NCBI GenBank assembly: GCA_013350335.1
Contig: CM023539.1
Coordinates: 23,739,043-23,803,042 of the forward strand
Direction of reading: 5' to 3'
Source of the DNA: Chimonanthus salicifolius
Taxonomy: Eukaryota > Streptophyta > Magnoliopsida > Laurales > Calycanthaceae
Length of the DNA stretch: 64,000 bases
Part shown: piece after piece, positions 37,079-49,900 of the stretch
How positions within the stretch are numbered: the first letter of the stretch is position 1
Layout of the letters: each line of letters opens with the position of its first letter
The notes under the pieces: model-generated
What the model was told of the DNA's origin: nothing
What the model saw: the letters and a program-made list of their open reading frames with translations, nothing else
Databases searched by the model: none
Made by a program: the position numbers and the translations under genes

Positions 37079-39259
37079 TCATATCCATCCCTGGATGGAA
37101 GATGGGCAGAGAGATGGAAACCCAACACCTAAGAAATCCCTAGTCTGTCCTCCTCCTTGATCATCCTTCTGAGATTTGCCGCTATTCCCAGAGTACAAAT
37201 GGAACTGGTTTGACAGAGAGGTATCATTTATGGAGTTCTCTAAATTGGTTACACAATTAGGGGCTATAGTATTAGGACCCAAGAGCCCACTGTACTTGTG
37301 TCCAGCTCGAATACGAGCATCGTCGAACTTCACTCCTAGGCTCCCAAGAAGAGAAGGATCAGTTGATGTCACACCTATTTGGGCGGCTTTCTGTAACAAA
37401 GCCGTTGCAGACATGTTTGTCGATGTCGGGGGGTAATTCTGATGCTGTGTGCTAAACAGGGAAGAAGCACTGATTTCCTTCTTGCTTCCTGTTTGTAACG
37501 AGGTGCTTGTTAGTTCTCCGGAGTTTGTGGAAGAAAGCTTCCTTCCATATACCCAATTCGATTGATAATCTGTTGTTTGAGGATTCGAACAAGAAGCAAA
37601 TAGATCTGCAGATGAAGTTGCTGGATTCAAAGGTTCAATTCGATGCATTTCTGAGAGGTTATTGTTTATAATCTCATCGCCCTGCGGCCCTTGGCCTATC
37701 AAAAGAGAGAGGCTAGCTCTGGCTTGATCCATGGCTTCATTATTGTTGGAGATGGGCCTAAAAATAGAAGAGAAATGCTGCATCATATTAGGTCTTAATG
37801 TACTTTCCAAGAAATGACAATTGATATTGCCAGTGGCTAATCCGTTATTGATGTCCGATCCAGCAGTAAGCCTTGCGGTTTCTTCTGCTAGGGCATCACA
37901 AAAGGCTCTGTGGGTGATGAAGCTATCTCTCCTGTTTTTTTTTTTTTTTTAACAAAAAAAAAAGAAAAACATATAAAATTACAAGTTCATATGTCAGATA
38001 ATGAGAAAGAAAGAACCCAATTGCTAATGAGTAGTAAATACAAATGGATAATTCCGAAATGAGAACAAAAGCCAAACTTTTGCGTATGAAAACTTCTCTT
38101 ATAATTTCTACATTTTCACTGTGATTATGTTCTTTATTTGATGTGTTATAGAGAGAGATGTTCATATTGCAATGGCATGCATTACTGTCTCCATGCTTCA
38201 TCTGCCTCTCCCTTTGTTGTCCTCATTTTCATCAAAGCTACTTTTCTCATCAATTTCAGAATGAGTTTTACATCTCTACTTTTAACAAGATTCTATAAAA
38301 TTCATGTACTCTCAATAGCTCCAAAATTTATCTTAGTTTTTACTTATTTCTCATCTCATTATTTTCATATCTTTGTTTGACAGTTACCCATGCATTCTCT
38401 AAGATCTACTAAGTAGATCTCTGCAGCAGATTCTACTTCATAAGCACTAAATGGGCTGTAAAGTACCTTGAGAATAAGGTTCCACAATCGCATCTGTACT
38501 CTCTTGTACCACAAGTTTTTGAATGCGCCTTCCAATCCGATTGCACTGCATACCGTTTCGAGCACTTGTCGCACTTCCATTTCTTTTCTCCATGTTTTCT
38601 ACAGAAATGCTTCTTTATGCCGGTGAGATCGCCGAGAGCCCTCGATGGGTGGTGATGGACACAGCTCTTCTCGGGGCATATATACACTCGCTTCCTTGAC
38701 TCTTTGTTACTCCTTTGTCTTAGCTTCCATGGAAGGTTGTGTCCTCTCCGGTGCAGTTGTAGGTTTTGGTCTCTCTGAAAGCCCTTCCCGCATATCTCAC
38801 ACAAGAATCTATTGGTGGCCATGAGAGTCTTGGGTGACAAGGCAATGACCTCCGCATCAGGATCTATTCCATAAAAGGATAAGAATTTTACATGAATTCA
38901 TAATAAACATTTAGAAGATGATTATAATAAAAGACAGATTTATGTGGAAAACTTTTAAGAGAAAAAACCACTCGAGAAAGAGACAGTCCCAAATATGTTA
39001 GGAGTCCTAAGTAGATATGAACTAAAAGTTTTTAAACAAATATGAACTCTCTCTCCTTATCCAACGAAACATGATTAGATACTTGCATATACCCATAAAA
39101 GATAAAAAATGGAAAGAGAGAAAGGACGAGATGAAGGGTTTCTCTTTTGCCTGGAGTTCCTGGTAGGCTTCTCTTCTTCTTTAACAGAGGAGGATTGGAA
39201 TTCACACAAGCGTTTTGAGAGAGAGCTTTTGGCATTGCTTGTCCTGCCATCTCTAACAT
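37079..39259 (-). CDS. IDD: INDETERMINATE-DOMAIN (IDD) C2H2 zinc-finger transcription factor, three coding exons
   Basis: Plant-specific nuclear transcription factor. Coding exons on the minus strand are 39259-39151, 38863-38467 and 37931-37079, which give 1359 nt and a 452-residue product. A basic KKKR (residues 27-30) precedes the family's LPGTP-D-P-D-AEV-ALSPKTL-ATNRF segment. Four zinc fingers follow: C58/C61/H74/H78; C99/C104/H122/H127; C134/C137/H150/C154; C161/C163/H176/C180. This is the ID domain, with the last two fingers of C2HC type. The C-terminal half has the family motifs MSATALLQKAAQ (342-353) and TRDFLGV (432-438). The first ATG is used because an in-frame TGA precedes it directly; Met4 is an alternative start. 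Intron 2 (38466-37932) is GT-AG with its acceptor after a long T/A run; intron 1 has a GC donor. Length and exon layout are normal for the family, and no breaks are seen. IDD proteins are known to bind DNA and to work with GRAS proteins such as DELLA, SHR and SCR; which subfamily this one belongs to I cannot say. Confidence 0.95.
38864..39150 (-). other. IDD intron 1 with a non-canonical GC-AG boundary
   Basis: Exon 1 ends ...ACTCCAG and the intron begins GCAAAAGAG. It ends ATGGAATAG before ATCCTGATGCGG. This junction restores the family-conserved TP-DPDAEV sequence in phase 1. No GT in the following bases keeps the frame: the nearest (CTC then GTCC) gives the wrong phase. The GC donor is therefore the best reading of the sequence. 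Confidence 0.8.
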
Positions 39260-39419
39260 TCACAAGTCCCTTGTCTTGTGTTTGGATCTGGAGGAAGCCT
39301 AAAGAAGAAAAACAACAAATGGAGGAGAAAGATGAAATGAAAAGGAAGAAGAAGTGAGTAGGTATATGACTTGGTGTGGTCTGATATTAGAGAAACAAGC
39401 TTTATGAGTCGTTTGATAG

Positions 39420-39500
39420 AATCTCCCTCTTTCTTTCTCTCTTCTTCCTTTTGAGCTTTTGAGGGCTCTTACCAATAAAAACGAATATTATAAGAGAGGC
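39420..39500 (-). promoter_or_regulatory. Possible upstream region of the IDD gene: GA-rich tract and weak TATA-like sequence
   Basis: On the minus strand a purine (GA) tract covers about 39421-39453. A weak TATAATAT lies near 39486-39493, about 230 nt before the start codon. GA/CT-rich leaders are common in plant genes. The exact promoter is a guess. Confidence 0.25.
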
Positions 39501-41870
39501 GGTGAAAAGTTAAAGCTGGAGGGGTTGAACTTTGAGAGATGATAGGCAAAGGTGCATGATGACACATATCATGAGGTCGGAAGAAAGTGAATCTGTACTG
39601 CCTTTCCCATTTGAATCATTATCCCATAATTTTCTGCCCTTTGTTTCTCTTTCAACCCTTTTCCTGCCTTATTTTATTATAATAAAAATCATTTCTAATG
39701 AACAATAAAAAAGGGAGCACCACGCATAGTAGCTGTTTCTTTAGCATAGGTTCCACCATAGAGAGGATGAGATCACATCAAGAATATGTGTTTGTGAGTT
39801 AGATTTATTTAACATTTATTATACTCTTTTAATTTCAAATATGTAAAATGCACAATAAAATTCTTTCTTTTATTCTAGTGTGTTTAGATTTGAAAATATA
39901 GGAAACGAGTCAAATCAATCACCACTTTATAAAATATGTGCAAAACTAAAGGAACATAGGTCTACCTTCATTAGGAATTATGATAGACATGGGTTTGATA
40001 ATTCCATTATTTAATCTCTGACTCAGTCGAATAGACTTAAATACATGATCAGAAGCTATAAACTAAAGGTTAATTTTTTTTATGAAATCAAGCATTATAA
40101 AGTACTCTTGAATCATAAGATTATTAACATTGAGAGTCTCTTCAGAGGTAACTGTGCATCAATGGTAAGGAGAGAGAGGGAAAAAAAGAAGAGAGGACTC
40201 TAGACAAATTATGGACCACAGTGTTGACATATTCCGCTGATGTGAGGACAAGTATTTGACAAATTTTCCATCCATGAGTGATCATGCAACTTCATCAATA
40301 TGTTCATCCCTACTTAGATATTCCTCTCAAAGTAATTGATTTCATATATAATCAAACCCGAAGGGTCTGTTGTGTTGGCTAAGAATCCATTTCACGAAGT
40401 GAAGTCTTGATTTCAAAATCCATCCCATTTCAAAGAGTTACTTCTCGTAGTTTTATCTAGTGTGTAAATAAGAAAACTTACGAATGCTCCAAGGACTAGT
40501 TGGATATTCTAAGAAATCCTGAACACCTCAGTTATTAAAAAATATATTATTTAATGTTGCTGCATAAGACAATCCTCATTTATTTATTTAAATTGTGCAA
40601 GTTTGGCGTTAACCTAAGCAGTTTCTTCTATATATATTTATATATCGTGGAGTACCATTATAATAGCAACATGGTATAAAATACTGAACTGAGTATCTTA
40701 TTTTAAGAAATTTAAATCTGTTATTTGAGTCTGATAAAAAGCAACTAAAAGATCTTTAAAAATAAGAGATGAGGATTAAGTCCCATTTGATTTCAAATCA
40801 ACAGTTAAAAGTTCTGAGACGCAATTTAAGAGTAGAAAGGAGCATTGCCCTCCACCTTATATCTCATTATGTTTACTTTGAGAGGTGCAACATGCCTCAA
40901 AAGATTAATCACATAAAGTTCTCTACGAATGAGACGACTAGACACCTTCAATTATTAAAAAAAAATAATTCATATCTCGCCATGCTTACCTTGAGAATGA
41001 GCCCAAATTATCCCAAATTTAAAGTGAACCACCGGAAAAAGTTTACCATATCCTTCCAAGTTTTACACTTCTACTAAATATTTTCAAAATGTTGCGTCTC
41101 TAGAGCTGTGATAGAGTCGAGAATTTGCAAAATATTTTATGTAATATTTTAAAAAAGGTGGTGTAAAAAGAAAATTATTTTCATTTTGACATCAACGTTT
41201 TAAAAATTGAACCTAATTATACAATTCAACTTGGTCGAACTTGAATTGGTGTCTAAGATGGTTCATTTCTTAAAATGGTTTGGCTCATTTAAGAAATGTT
41301 GTAATCTTATTTAATTTTAATTTTCTCTACTATGAAATTATCATTATCCACCATTGTTATTATGATTTTCTACTTTTTATAATATTTGACATTTACTTTT
41401 AGTTTTAACAATTTATTATGCCTTTCAATGACATATCAATATCATGGTTCAAGCGCTTTGACCCAACGGTTGAATTTAATTAGCAAACCATTATAAAACT
41501 AGTCTAATCAATAATTCAACTGAAAAAATGGTTTGAACAATTTTACATTCTTCTTGCCAACCTTATGCACAGAAAATTATTTTTAGAACTTAGGCATTTT
41601 TAATGTGAAAAATGAATTCCAAACTCAAGGCTTGACAAATAATTTCCTCATTGCAAGTTTTACATAGCCCGGTACATGACGTAACTACTCAACCCCACCT
41701 ATGATCAGAAATTGAACCAACAATGAGGTAAGCGTCCCAACCCATTGAACAATGACCCACTAAGCCCCCGCCCGCCATCATCCAATTAACCAAACTTAAA
41801 TGGTCCCATCAATGACCTAAACATACAAATTACCTATTATCTATAAGTTGACTATGACAAGACCTCACCC
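39501..41870. other. AT-rich intergenic region upstream of the IDD gene, with decayed repeats
   Basis: No gene is seen. It contains two copies of the poly-A-tailed repeat (40380-40545 and 40790-40965). A possible decayed tRNA-derived SINE lies on the minus strand at about 41640-41790, with box-A-like TTGTTCAATGGGTTGG and box-B-like GGTTCAATTTC about 40 bp apart. Confidence 0.35.
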
Positions 41871-43292
41871 CAGGGCCGGCTCCACACAAATTGAGGTCTA
41901 AGACAAAAATTCTAAATGGTACTGCTTGGTATGTGACATATTGTTATAAGGTAAAATTTAATTAAAATTTTAATTATATATAATAAAAAGAGTTTATCTA
42001 AAATCTATTTTCCATGGGTTTTGAGAATAATGGCCTTTTCAAGTTGGGGCTTCTTAAATGGGCTTTCTTAAAATAAATAAATAAAAAGTTCTTTTCAAAT
42101 TACCAATACTTTTAAACAAATAAAATAGTAAATAGATAACTAGAGTCAAAATTTAAAATATTAAATACTTTAACTAAATGAAATAATAACAATTACAAAG
42201 GTAGTTGAACGAATGGAATGAAAATTATAAGTGCTTTATAAGAATAAGTACTTAGGTTTAAAATTATGTCACTAAACCATATAAAAATAGAATAGTACAA
42301 TAATATTGATGATGATATAAAAATAATAATAATAATATTTTCACATTGTAGTTTGTTTCCATTCTCTTAAAACAAGTGTAGATAGAAATACATGAAGATT
42401 GTAACGTAGATGAAGGTTAAAAAGGTAAACAACTGTAGCAAAAGGTTTAAATCATTAAACTGAAATCATAAATAATTAAAACTTGAATTATCAGATACTT
42501 TAAATCAGTTAACTACATAAACAAAAATCATTATCAATAAAATCAAAGAGTAATGAAAACCATATAATATCGTTTGAAGTACGTGGTTTACTATATTTAC
42601 AATTAATAATTATTAGACTAATTAGAACTATTTAGCAATAACTAAAAATATTATAAATATTAAATATAACTTAGAAATAAGAACGATTAGCCCACTTATA
42701 TATTACTTAATAGTTATCCTGGCGAGTGGATATAATAGATTAAATGGATCGTACTCAACAAATATTAATAAATTGGATATGGACTATCATAAATAATAGA
42801 TATTTTACGTGATATATTAACTATTAAAAACTTAAGAACTGAATGACCCTAATCCTAGCTTATTTAAGCTTCTCTTTCCCCTCTCGTTGCTGCTACATTA
42901 CTAAAATCTGCAGCAGCCGCTGCCCCTTTGAAAAACCTCTCTCTCTTCTATTCACTCTTTAAGAAACACTAAACCCTAACCTGCCCACCTTCCCTCTTCG
43001 TCTCCTCCTTTCCCCTCTCGTTCTTAATCCCTCTAATCTTGCCGCCGTCGCCTTCTCTACTGCATTTTTCTTCTCTTCTTCCTCTATCTATTCTTCTCCT
43101 CTCGTCATTGGGCCATCATTCCTCTTCCCCTCTTCTCCCTCTTTTGAAGCTCAAATTCTCCATCTTCCCTCAACCCTCTGCAAATAGGGTTATAAATAAA
43201 GGGGTTTTGCGGTAAATAAAGGGATTTTGGGCCTTTTCAAAACGGAGGTCTAAAGGGACGGCCTAACTTGCCTAATGGTTACGTCGGCCCTG
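41871..43292. mobile_element. Non-autonomous hAT-type DNA transposon with 8-bp TSD CCTCACCC
   Basis: Begins CAGGGCCGGCTCC and ends GTCGGCCCTG. The inverted ends share CAGGGCCG-C. Direct 8-bp duplications CCTCACCC lie at 41863-41870 and 43293-43300; 8 bp is the hAT hallmark. The 1422-bp body is AT-rich on the left. On the right it holds a pyrimidine-rich, gene-like 5' segment (about 42840-43190, TATTTAAGC then CTCTCTC and AACCCTAA). No transposase frame remains, so it looks like an internal-deletion derivative that kept a promoter and leader. Confidence 0.85.
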
Positions 43293-46200
43293 CCTCACCC
43301 ATGTCCGGTGCTCAAACCCACTCATCGCCTGTGAATTGACTTGACCCAAACTAAGACTTGGGCTTATCAAACTTGAGCTTGTGAATTTTCAACTTAGCTT
43401 GGGGATTTGCAATATTAGACACTAGAAAACACAATGTACATAACATGCAAGGTAGTCTAGATGTGCAAATTAAATTATCATTTTACATTAATGAAAAAGT
43501 TGATACAGATTAGACCCAACCCACTCACATACACAATCAAAAATCAATCACACACCAAGCACAATGCAAAGAACAGATGATATACGTGGTTAGGCCCAAC
43601 CTTGGCTTACATCCACGGGAGAGTGTAGATTTTATTATAGAGAAAAAGAATACATAGATACAAATTTAGAAGCCCTGACTAAAGATCTCTCAGTGTATCT
43701 TCCCTCATCTCTCTCTCAAACTTCCTCACTACACCTCTGCTGCAAGAGGCCCCCATCGTGGACTCAGAAGGCACTCGGCCAAAGGCCAAAGGCCCCCTTC
43801 ATAGTGCAGCAGCCCTCTCGGCTACATCTTCTTGCCGTGTGTAGCCCACAAATACACTTTCGTGTGCTCCCTTTTGTAGATGCTTGCAGTCGGTGGCTTT
43901 CCTCTTTTCAGCCAAACTCCACTATTGAAATTGGCAATTGCCGTGTATCACAAACATAGCAGTTATTATGTCCCCTTTCAGCCGATACATAAAAGTTTCC
44001 TAGTCTAATTAGGAGTCCCAAATTTATCAATTGCCGTGTGCTAGTCATTGACCAAATTTGGAGTCTTGCCCAATTCAGCATCATGTATTTGCACCACACA
44101 ATCACAACAATCTCCACCTTGGCGAGAATTCACCAACCCCGGATATGAACTGAGACACCATCCTCCACTTCACACTAGTCTCTCCGACTTAGCTCCACCT
44201 GCAACTACAATCCTTCTGCATATTTGTGTGAGATGCGTGCATCCCATACCTTCGGATGATCCTCGAGTCTTGAGTAAGACTATTTAGCCCAACTGGGCTC
44301 CGCTTCCTACGTTCTACGAGCACATCCCAACGTACTTAATGTACTCAAGGCTGCATTTCCTTTGGTGTGTTCTCATACACACTAATGTGTTAGTTACAAT
44401 CACCCCGGCCTCTCTACGCATATGGCAAAGGTGTCATCTTAACGCGTACCGCCAAAGGCCCAAGGTTCTTCACCGTGCAGCAACCCTCTCACAGCTACAT
44501 CTTGTCGTGTCTCCTTGATGTGATCCCACGCACCGCTGTCGACCACTCTCCGACTCTAAAAAAAAAAAATTCTCTCCTTTTCCAAATCCACACCGGTCAC
44601 CGCGTAGATCTCTTCGCTATGATCTCACAGGCGAAGACATATCTCAGTTTGGAGTCCCAATAACTCCAGAAACTGCAAAACAATCATGACCGTTGATTTT
44701 TCCCTGCTGAAGGAGTATCCAAATTTGTGGTCCTGCGGGATCACCCGAACTGTAGTCCTGCAGACTACCAGATGTTGTAGTACAATAGTCCAATAAGACT
44801 ACCCGAATCTGTAGTCCATCGGGTGACCTCGCGAGTGCACCTGAAATGGTGGTCCTCCTGACCACCAAATTTTTAATTTTTTTAAAAAAGTTTTCCACTC
44901 GATTTTAACCCTAAACCGAGTGAAACCTTTGATCTTCCAATCAGATATGAGGTATACTTCGCCACTGCTGCCCAGCTTTCTCCTCTGCAACTCCGGTGCC
45001 GTGACCATGATGGTCTACTGCCACTTGCCTTTATCAACCCTACTCGCAGCTTGGCCTTTTTCTGCTCTGCTATTCTCGCAGCCCCTCAGCCCTAATTCTC
45101 TCTGCGATCTCAACCCAAATCTGGCCGACACTGTCATGGTTATGGCAGTCCTTCCACCCACTCGGATCTGCATCTTCTGCTAACAGGTCTTGCGATTTCA
45201 GATCTACTCCCCAGATCTGAACGTTGTTGTTCCTCCTTTCTGTCATTTGCTTGCAGCCGATCTCACCGCTGCCTCCCTTCTTGGTAGATCTGACCTATCA
45301 GATCTGCAGTATCCGATCTGCAGCTATTTGAGAAAAACACCCCCGAGATCCAGTTTTGGCTACCCTTTTGCTTAGCCTATCGCTTACTCGTGCGTCCCAT
45401 ATCGCAATCCACCTTTCTCAGATCTCGGCCTCTCCTCTGCCAATCTGTGCAAAATGAGTTGACTTGCCCTTCTCATGTGCCGCCGATGCCTCTGCTCAAC
45501 GCTGCTAGGATGGCTGCCTGCCATCCTTCTAGGCTTCTGATCGGCGATCGGCTTCCTCTGCAGCCTCCTTCCTGTGCTGCCGATCTCAGATCTGCAGTAA
45601 TAGCGGTTTCCTCTGCCGCCGTTGCTTTCGTCAGGAAAGCCATGATGTTGTTGCCAAATCTGCACTCCTGCATTGCAGCATCCCTTAGATTGGACACTCT
45701 TGCCGATCTTTCTACATGGTTGCTGGCTGCGTATAGCTCCTGAGCTGGTTGCTCCTCTCCTCTCAGTCTCAGATCTACGCCTACAACCTACGATGGCATA
45801 TTCTCCTTCTTCCAGACCTGACTGCCTCTCTTCAGCATTGCTACCGCTCGTAGCACCCTCAGATCTCATATCTGAATTTGGGATTTTCCTTGCAATGGGT
45901 TCTCCTTTCCTCTCAAACCTCAATCTAGAGAACCCACTGGTCCTGCCGTGCTTCGGACGGTGCCGTCTCCTTCCTCACCGTTCCAGATCATGGATTGAAA
46001 GGAGCCCTAACCAGCTGTGTTATATCTGCAATTAATCCAGATCTGCACTCTCTCCTGCGTGCGATACTCAGACATGCATTACTGCTGCTACAAGTCTGGC
46101 TGTTGATGCTTCAGCCAGGGCACCTGCTAGCTGGAGCTTAACCTTGCTCCACTGCAGATCTACACCTATCATTTATCAATCTCAGCCTACTGCAATGTGC

Positions 46201-46450
46201 GCTGCACTTGCTCTGCGCCACTCCTTCTCAAATCTGCAGATATGTTCCTCCGACGACGCTACGGCTTCGCCCTTTTGCTGTTTTTGCTCTACCGCTGCTC
46301 CTTGCCTCAAATTTGATGGAACCTAGATCTACAGCCGAGATCTTTTCTCAGATCTCTCTATCCGTCGAGCTGTCGTTCACTGTTGTGCTGCCTCTCCGGT
46401 TTGTTCTCTTCCTTGATCTATGATTAATCTGGGCTGAATCTGAACCTTCG

Positions 46451-46462
46451 CTCATGATACCA
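46451..46462 (-). other. Primer-binding site of element J
   Basis: TGGTATCATGAG on the minus strand, one base inside the 5' LTR end. It is a one-base variant of the iMet-complementary TGGTATCAGAGC. Confidence 0.75.
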
Positions 46463-48239
46463 CTGATAAGGATTAGACCCAACTCACTCACATACACAAT
46501 CAAAGATCAATCACACACCAAGCACAATGCATAGAACACAGGATACACGTGTTTCGGCTCAACCTCGGCCTACGTCCACGGGAGAGTGTAGATTTTATTA
46601 TAGAGAAAAATAATTCATAGATACAAGATTTGGAACCCCTGACCCAAGATCTCTCAGAGTATCTTCCCTAATCTCTCTCTCTCTATCTTTCTCACTACAC
46701 CTCTGCTCAAGAGGCCCCCATCGTGGCCTCAGAAGGCACTCCGCCAAAGGCCAAAGGCCCTTCACAGTGCAGCAGCCCTCTCGGCTACAACTTCCTGCCA
46801 TGTGTTCCCTTTTGTAGATGCTTGCAGTAGGTGGCTTTCCTCCTTTTCAGCCGAACTCCACTATTAAAATTGGCAATTGCCGTGTATCACAAACATAGTA
46901 GTTGTTATGTTCCCTTTAAGCCGATACATAGAAACTTCCTAATCTAATTAGGAGTCTCATATTTATCAATTACCGTGTGCTAGTCATTGACCAAATTTGT
47001 AATGGCTCAAGTCAACAAAATGGTTATGAGAATAAGAGGATATATGAATCGTGCGATTTTACGATTTTCTATTTACAATTCACACCCCTAAACCAATTTC
47101 GATACGATTCGAGTTTGATAACATTGGGTAAAATTGGAGAATGCCATACACTTAGAACATTGGAAATATTTGTAAAATTCCATGCTCACAAGGTGTTTGA
47201 TAATATGTTTGAGTGAATGTTGCCTTGTGCACATTCCAATGCATAGTTGGGTAAGGTTATGGTTTGACCTCCTTAAACCTGTGTGATTGACGCGAATATA
47301 TTGTATCAGATACATATGTATGAATTTCCCAAGTTCCCTATGATTATATGTTTACTATAATTGAGAATTCATAGATTTGTGTTGTGTTAAAGTATGATAG
47401 AATGTATGATAAATCAAGATTGCCTAAGATGTGTAATGTAGGGCGTTGATAACTTCCCATACTTGTGTATGGTTATGAGTAATGTATGTATCAAATGAAT
47501 TCTCATGATTGTGAATTCTTAGATGGGTAACTCATATAATAAGCATGATGAATGTGTTTTAATGTCATGCTTGAATTAATTGATGATGTGTACATCACTA
47601 GTGAATACCTATGTTGATAATGGTTGTGGCGGATTGACCTAACCATGTGTAGAGTGAATTTTCATGATTTGAAAAGGAACTTTGTAAGGGTTAGACTAAG
47701 TGATATGGGTGAGTTAAGGTCAAGTATCTTAGAACCCAAGGGGGTTAACTTGTGCTTCAATGTGGATGGGCCAACATGATTGAGAATGCATGGAATGTAA
47801 TGTAAAGGCTAAGAAAGCCTTGTTTGATTTCCCCAAAATAAACGTATGACTACTCCCCAATGTCAACTTAAATGTGAAAGTGATGAACTACGGTTGATCT
47901 GATCTACTATGTGGTACGTAGGCAACTAAGAGCATTGTGCTTCAGCTCGATCAAAAGACGCATTGTGCCATCCATCTATATTAAGGATGATGTAAGATGT
48001 TGAGTAAGTGTGAAGGGTAGAAAGTAATTGGGGGGATATACCTTCTCTAATACAGACCCTAGTGCTAGATGTTGGATCTCTCGAAGGCGACTCAAAGAGG
48101 TTATGATGTCTTGGGAGTCCCGATATGATGAGACATATATGTTTGTTACTCGAGTAAAGTCTAGAGTGGCTAGAGAACTGTGAAAATTCTTAAGATGGAT
48201 AGATGAAGACTTTGGTACTGAGATGTATGTGACTAGGTC

Positions 48240-48540
48240 ACTTGATTATATTGAGATGTGGTATGGGTACGTCCCTCACGTGATGATTATATTGAGACGT
48301 GGTATGAGTGTGTCCCTCACGTGATAGTTATGATTGAGACGTGGTATGGGTACGTCCCTCACGTGATGATTATATTGAGACATGGTATGGGTGTGTCTCT
48401 CACGTGATATTGATGATTGAGACGTGGTATGGGTGTGACCCTCACGTGATATTGATTATATTGAGGCGTGGTATGGGTGCGTCCCTCACGTGATATTGAT
48501 GATTGAGACGTGGGATAGGTATGTCCCTCCATAATATTGA
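48240..48540. repeat. Tandem ~42-bp repeat with TCACGTGA cores in F1
   Basis: Seven copies of ATTGAGACGTGGTATGGGTA followed by CGTCCCTCACGTGAT, starting near 48250, 48290, 48332, 48373, 48417, 48461 and 48505. One isolated unit lies at about 48734. Most contain the palindrome TCACGTGA (G-box core CACGTG). The same unit is present once or twice in F2 (about 7295, inverted). Confidence 0.85.
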
Positions 48541-49179
48541 TAACGTTATGCCTCAGTCCGTTGAAAAAAAAAACTGTCCTATCAGTAGATCATTATGTCT
48601 CACCTTTATATAGTTAAAAGGATGAGATAAGTATATAGATTCCATAAGTAAGGCCTATAGTAGCCGTGAGACTGTGGAGCCTAGATATGGAGACTGTGAC
48701 ATTGAGATGTATATGTGACTTGGTCACTTGATATTGAGACGTGGTATGGGTACGTCCCTCACGTGATTATGATGGTTGACTGACTGTTCCAGAGAGGTAT
48801 TCAGGACGCTGGGGTCGGCTACGAAGACTTGGTCCTTTAGGGTTTCTGTCGAGGAGTAGGCCCCTCACATGCTACGCGCTGGAGGGCGCTCTCACGGCTA
48901 TTTAGCACACTTGATGTGCATTGATGAGCAGAGTTAGATATTATTTTACCCCATAGGGGTGATGCTAGCTTCATTAGACGCGGTTCGACCGCCTTAGACC
49001 TTGACTGAATCACCCTTGAGGTCAAGGGATGCAGGGCGAGGTAGACTTGATCAATCTAGTCATGGATCTCCCACTTAGTAAGTCATAGGCCCTAAGTCTT
49101 GTTAGGGGTCGGGATATATTTATGATATGATATGATGATTTGATATTGTTGCCACAGTTACGTAGTGATTCATTCGAGT

Positions 49180-49900
49180 GTTGTTCCTACAGATAGAAGA
49201 TCTCATGGTAGATGATGTGCCCTTGGATTAGTTATTCCCATGGAGGGATTATATTCATGGATAGTTATTACCCATGGATAGATGATATTCACTGATAAAG
49301 TGTTACCAGGGATGGATGTGTATACCCATGGATGATGGTTCCCATGGTGGTTTGGATTCATGCTCGGATGTTGGTCTTATGGTAGGCCTATTGGTCTCGT
49401 AGTAGACGTATTGGTCTTATAGACCTGTTGGTCATATGATTAGACATATTGGTTCTACGAATGTATGAGTTATACACATGGATGGATTATACCCATGGAG
49501 TGATTATATTCATCGATGGTTATTACCAATGGATAGATAATACTCACTGATGGAGAGTTACCAGGGATGATTGATGAATCCTATGGATGTTGTTCCCATG
49601 GTAGACATATTGGATTCATGTGTACATATTGATTATATAGTGGGCATATTGACCCCATGATAGATATAGTGGTCCCATGATAGACATATTGGTCTCATGA
49701 TAGACGTGACGGTCTATGGATAGATATTATTTTCCCATTGATGGTTATTCTCATGGAAGGCTTTGTGACTATAGATGAGTATTGTATACCATGGATAGAT
49801 ATTCCCACTGAGGGCATTGATTCCATAGAGGATTGGACCCATATTTAGTGTATTATCCCCGAGGATGGATATATTTATATTTGGGTATAGGTCCCATGGT
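49180..49900. repeat. Degenerate short-repeat zone (CCCATGG / GGTCTCATGATAGAC words) in F1
   Basis: Loosely periodic words such as CCCATGGATAGAT, ATTGGTCTCATGATAGAC and TTACCAGGGATGGAT recur every 20-40 bp. It is an old, diverged minisatellite. Confidence 0.6.

Noticed and set aside
38138..38380. 80-codon plus-strand ORF
   Set aside because: It lies inside intron 2 of the IDD gene on the opposite strand, with no support.
41640..41790. Second SINE on the minus strand
   Set aside because: Box-A-like and box-B-like words are spaced correctly, but no tail or target duplication was found, so it is only mentioned within the intergenic entry.
45384..45923. 179-codon minus-strand ORF inside element J
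   Set aside because: In the sense direction of J, but built from AGATCTG-type repeats with an Arg/Ser/Gly bias. No gag, zinc knuckle or other motif.
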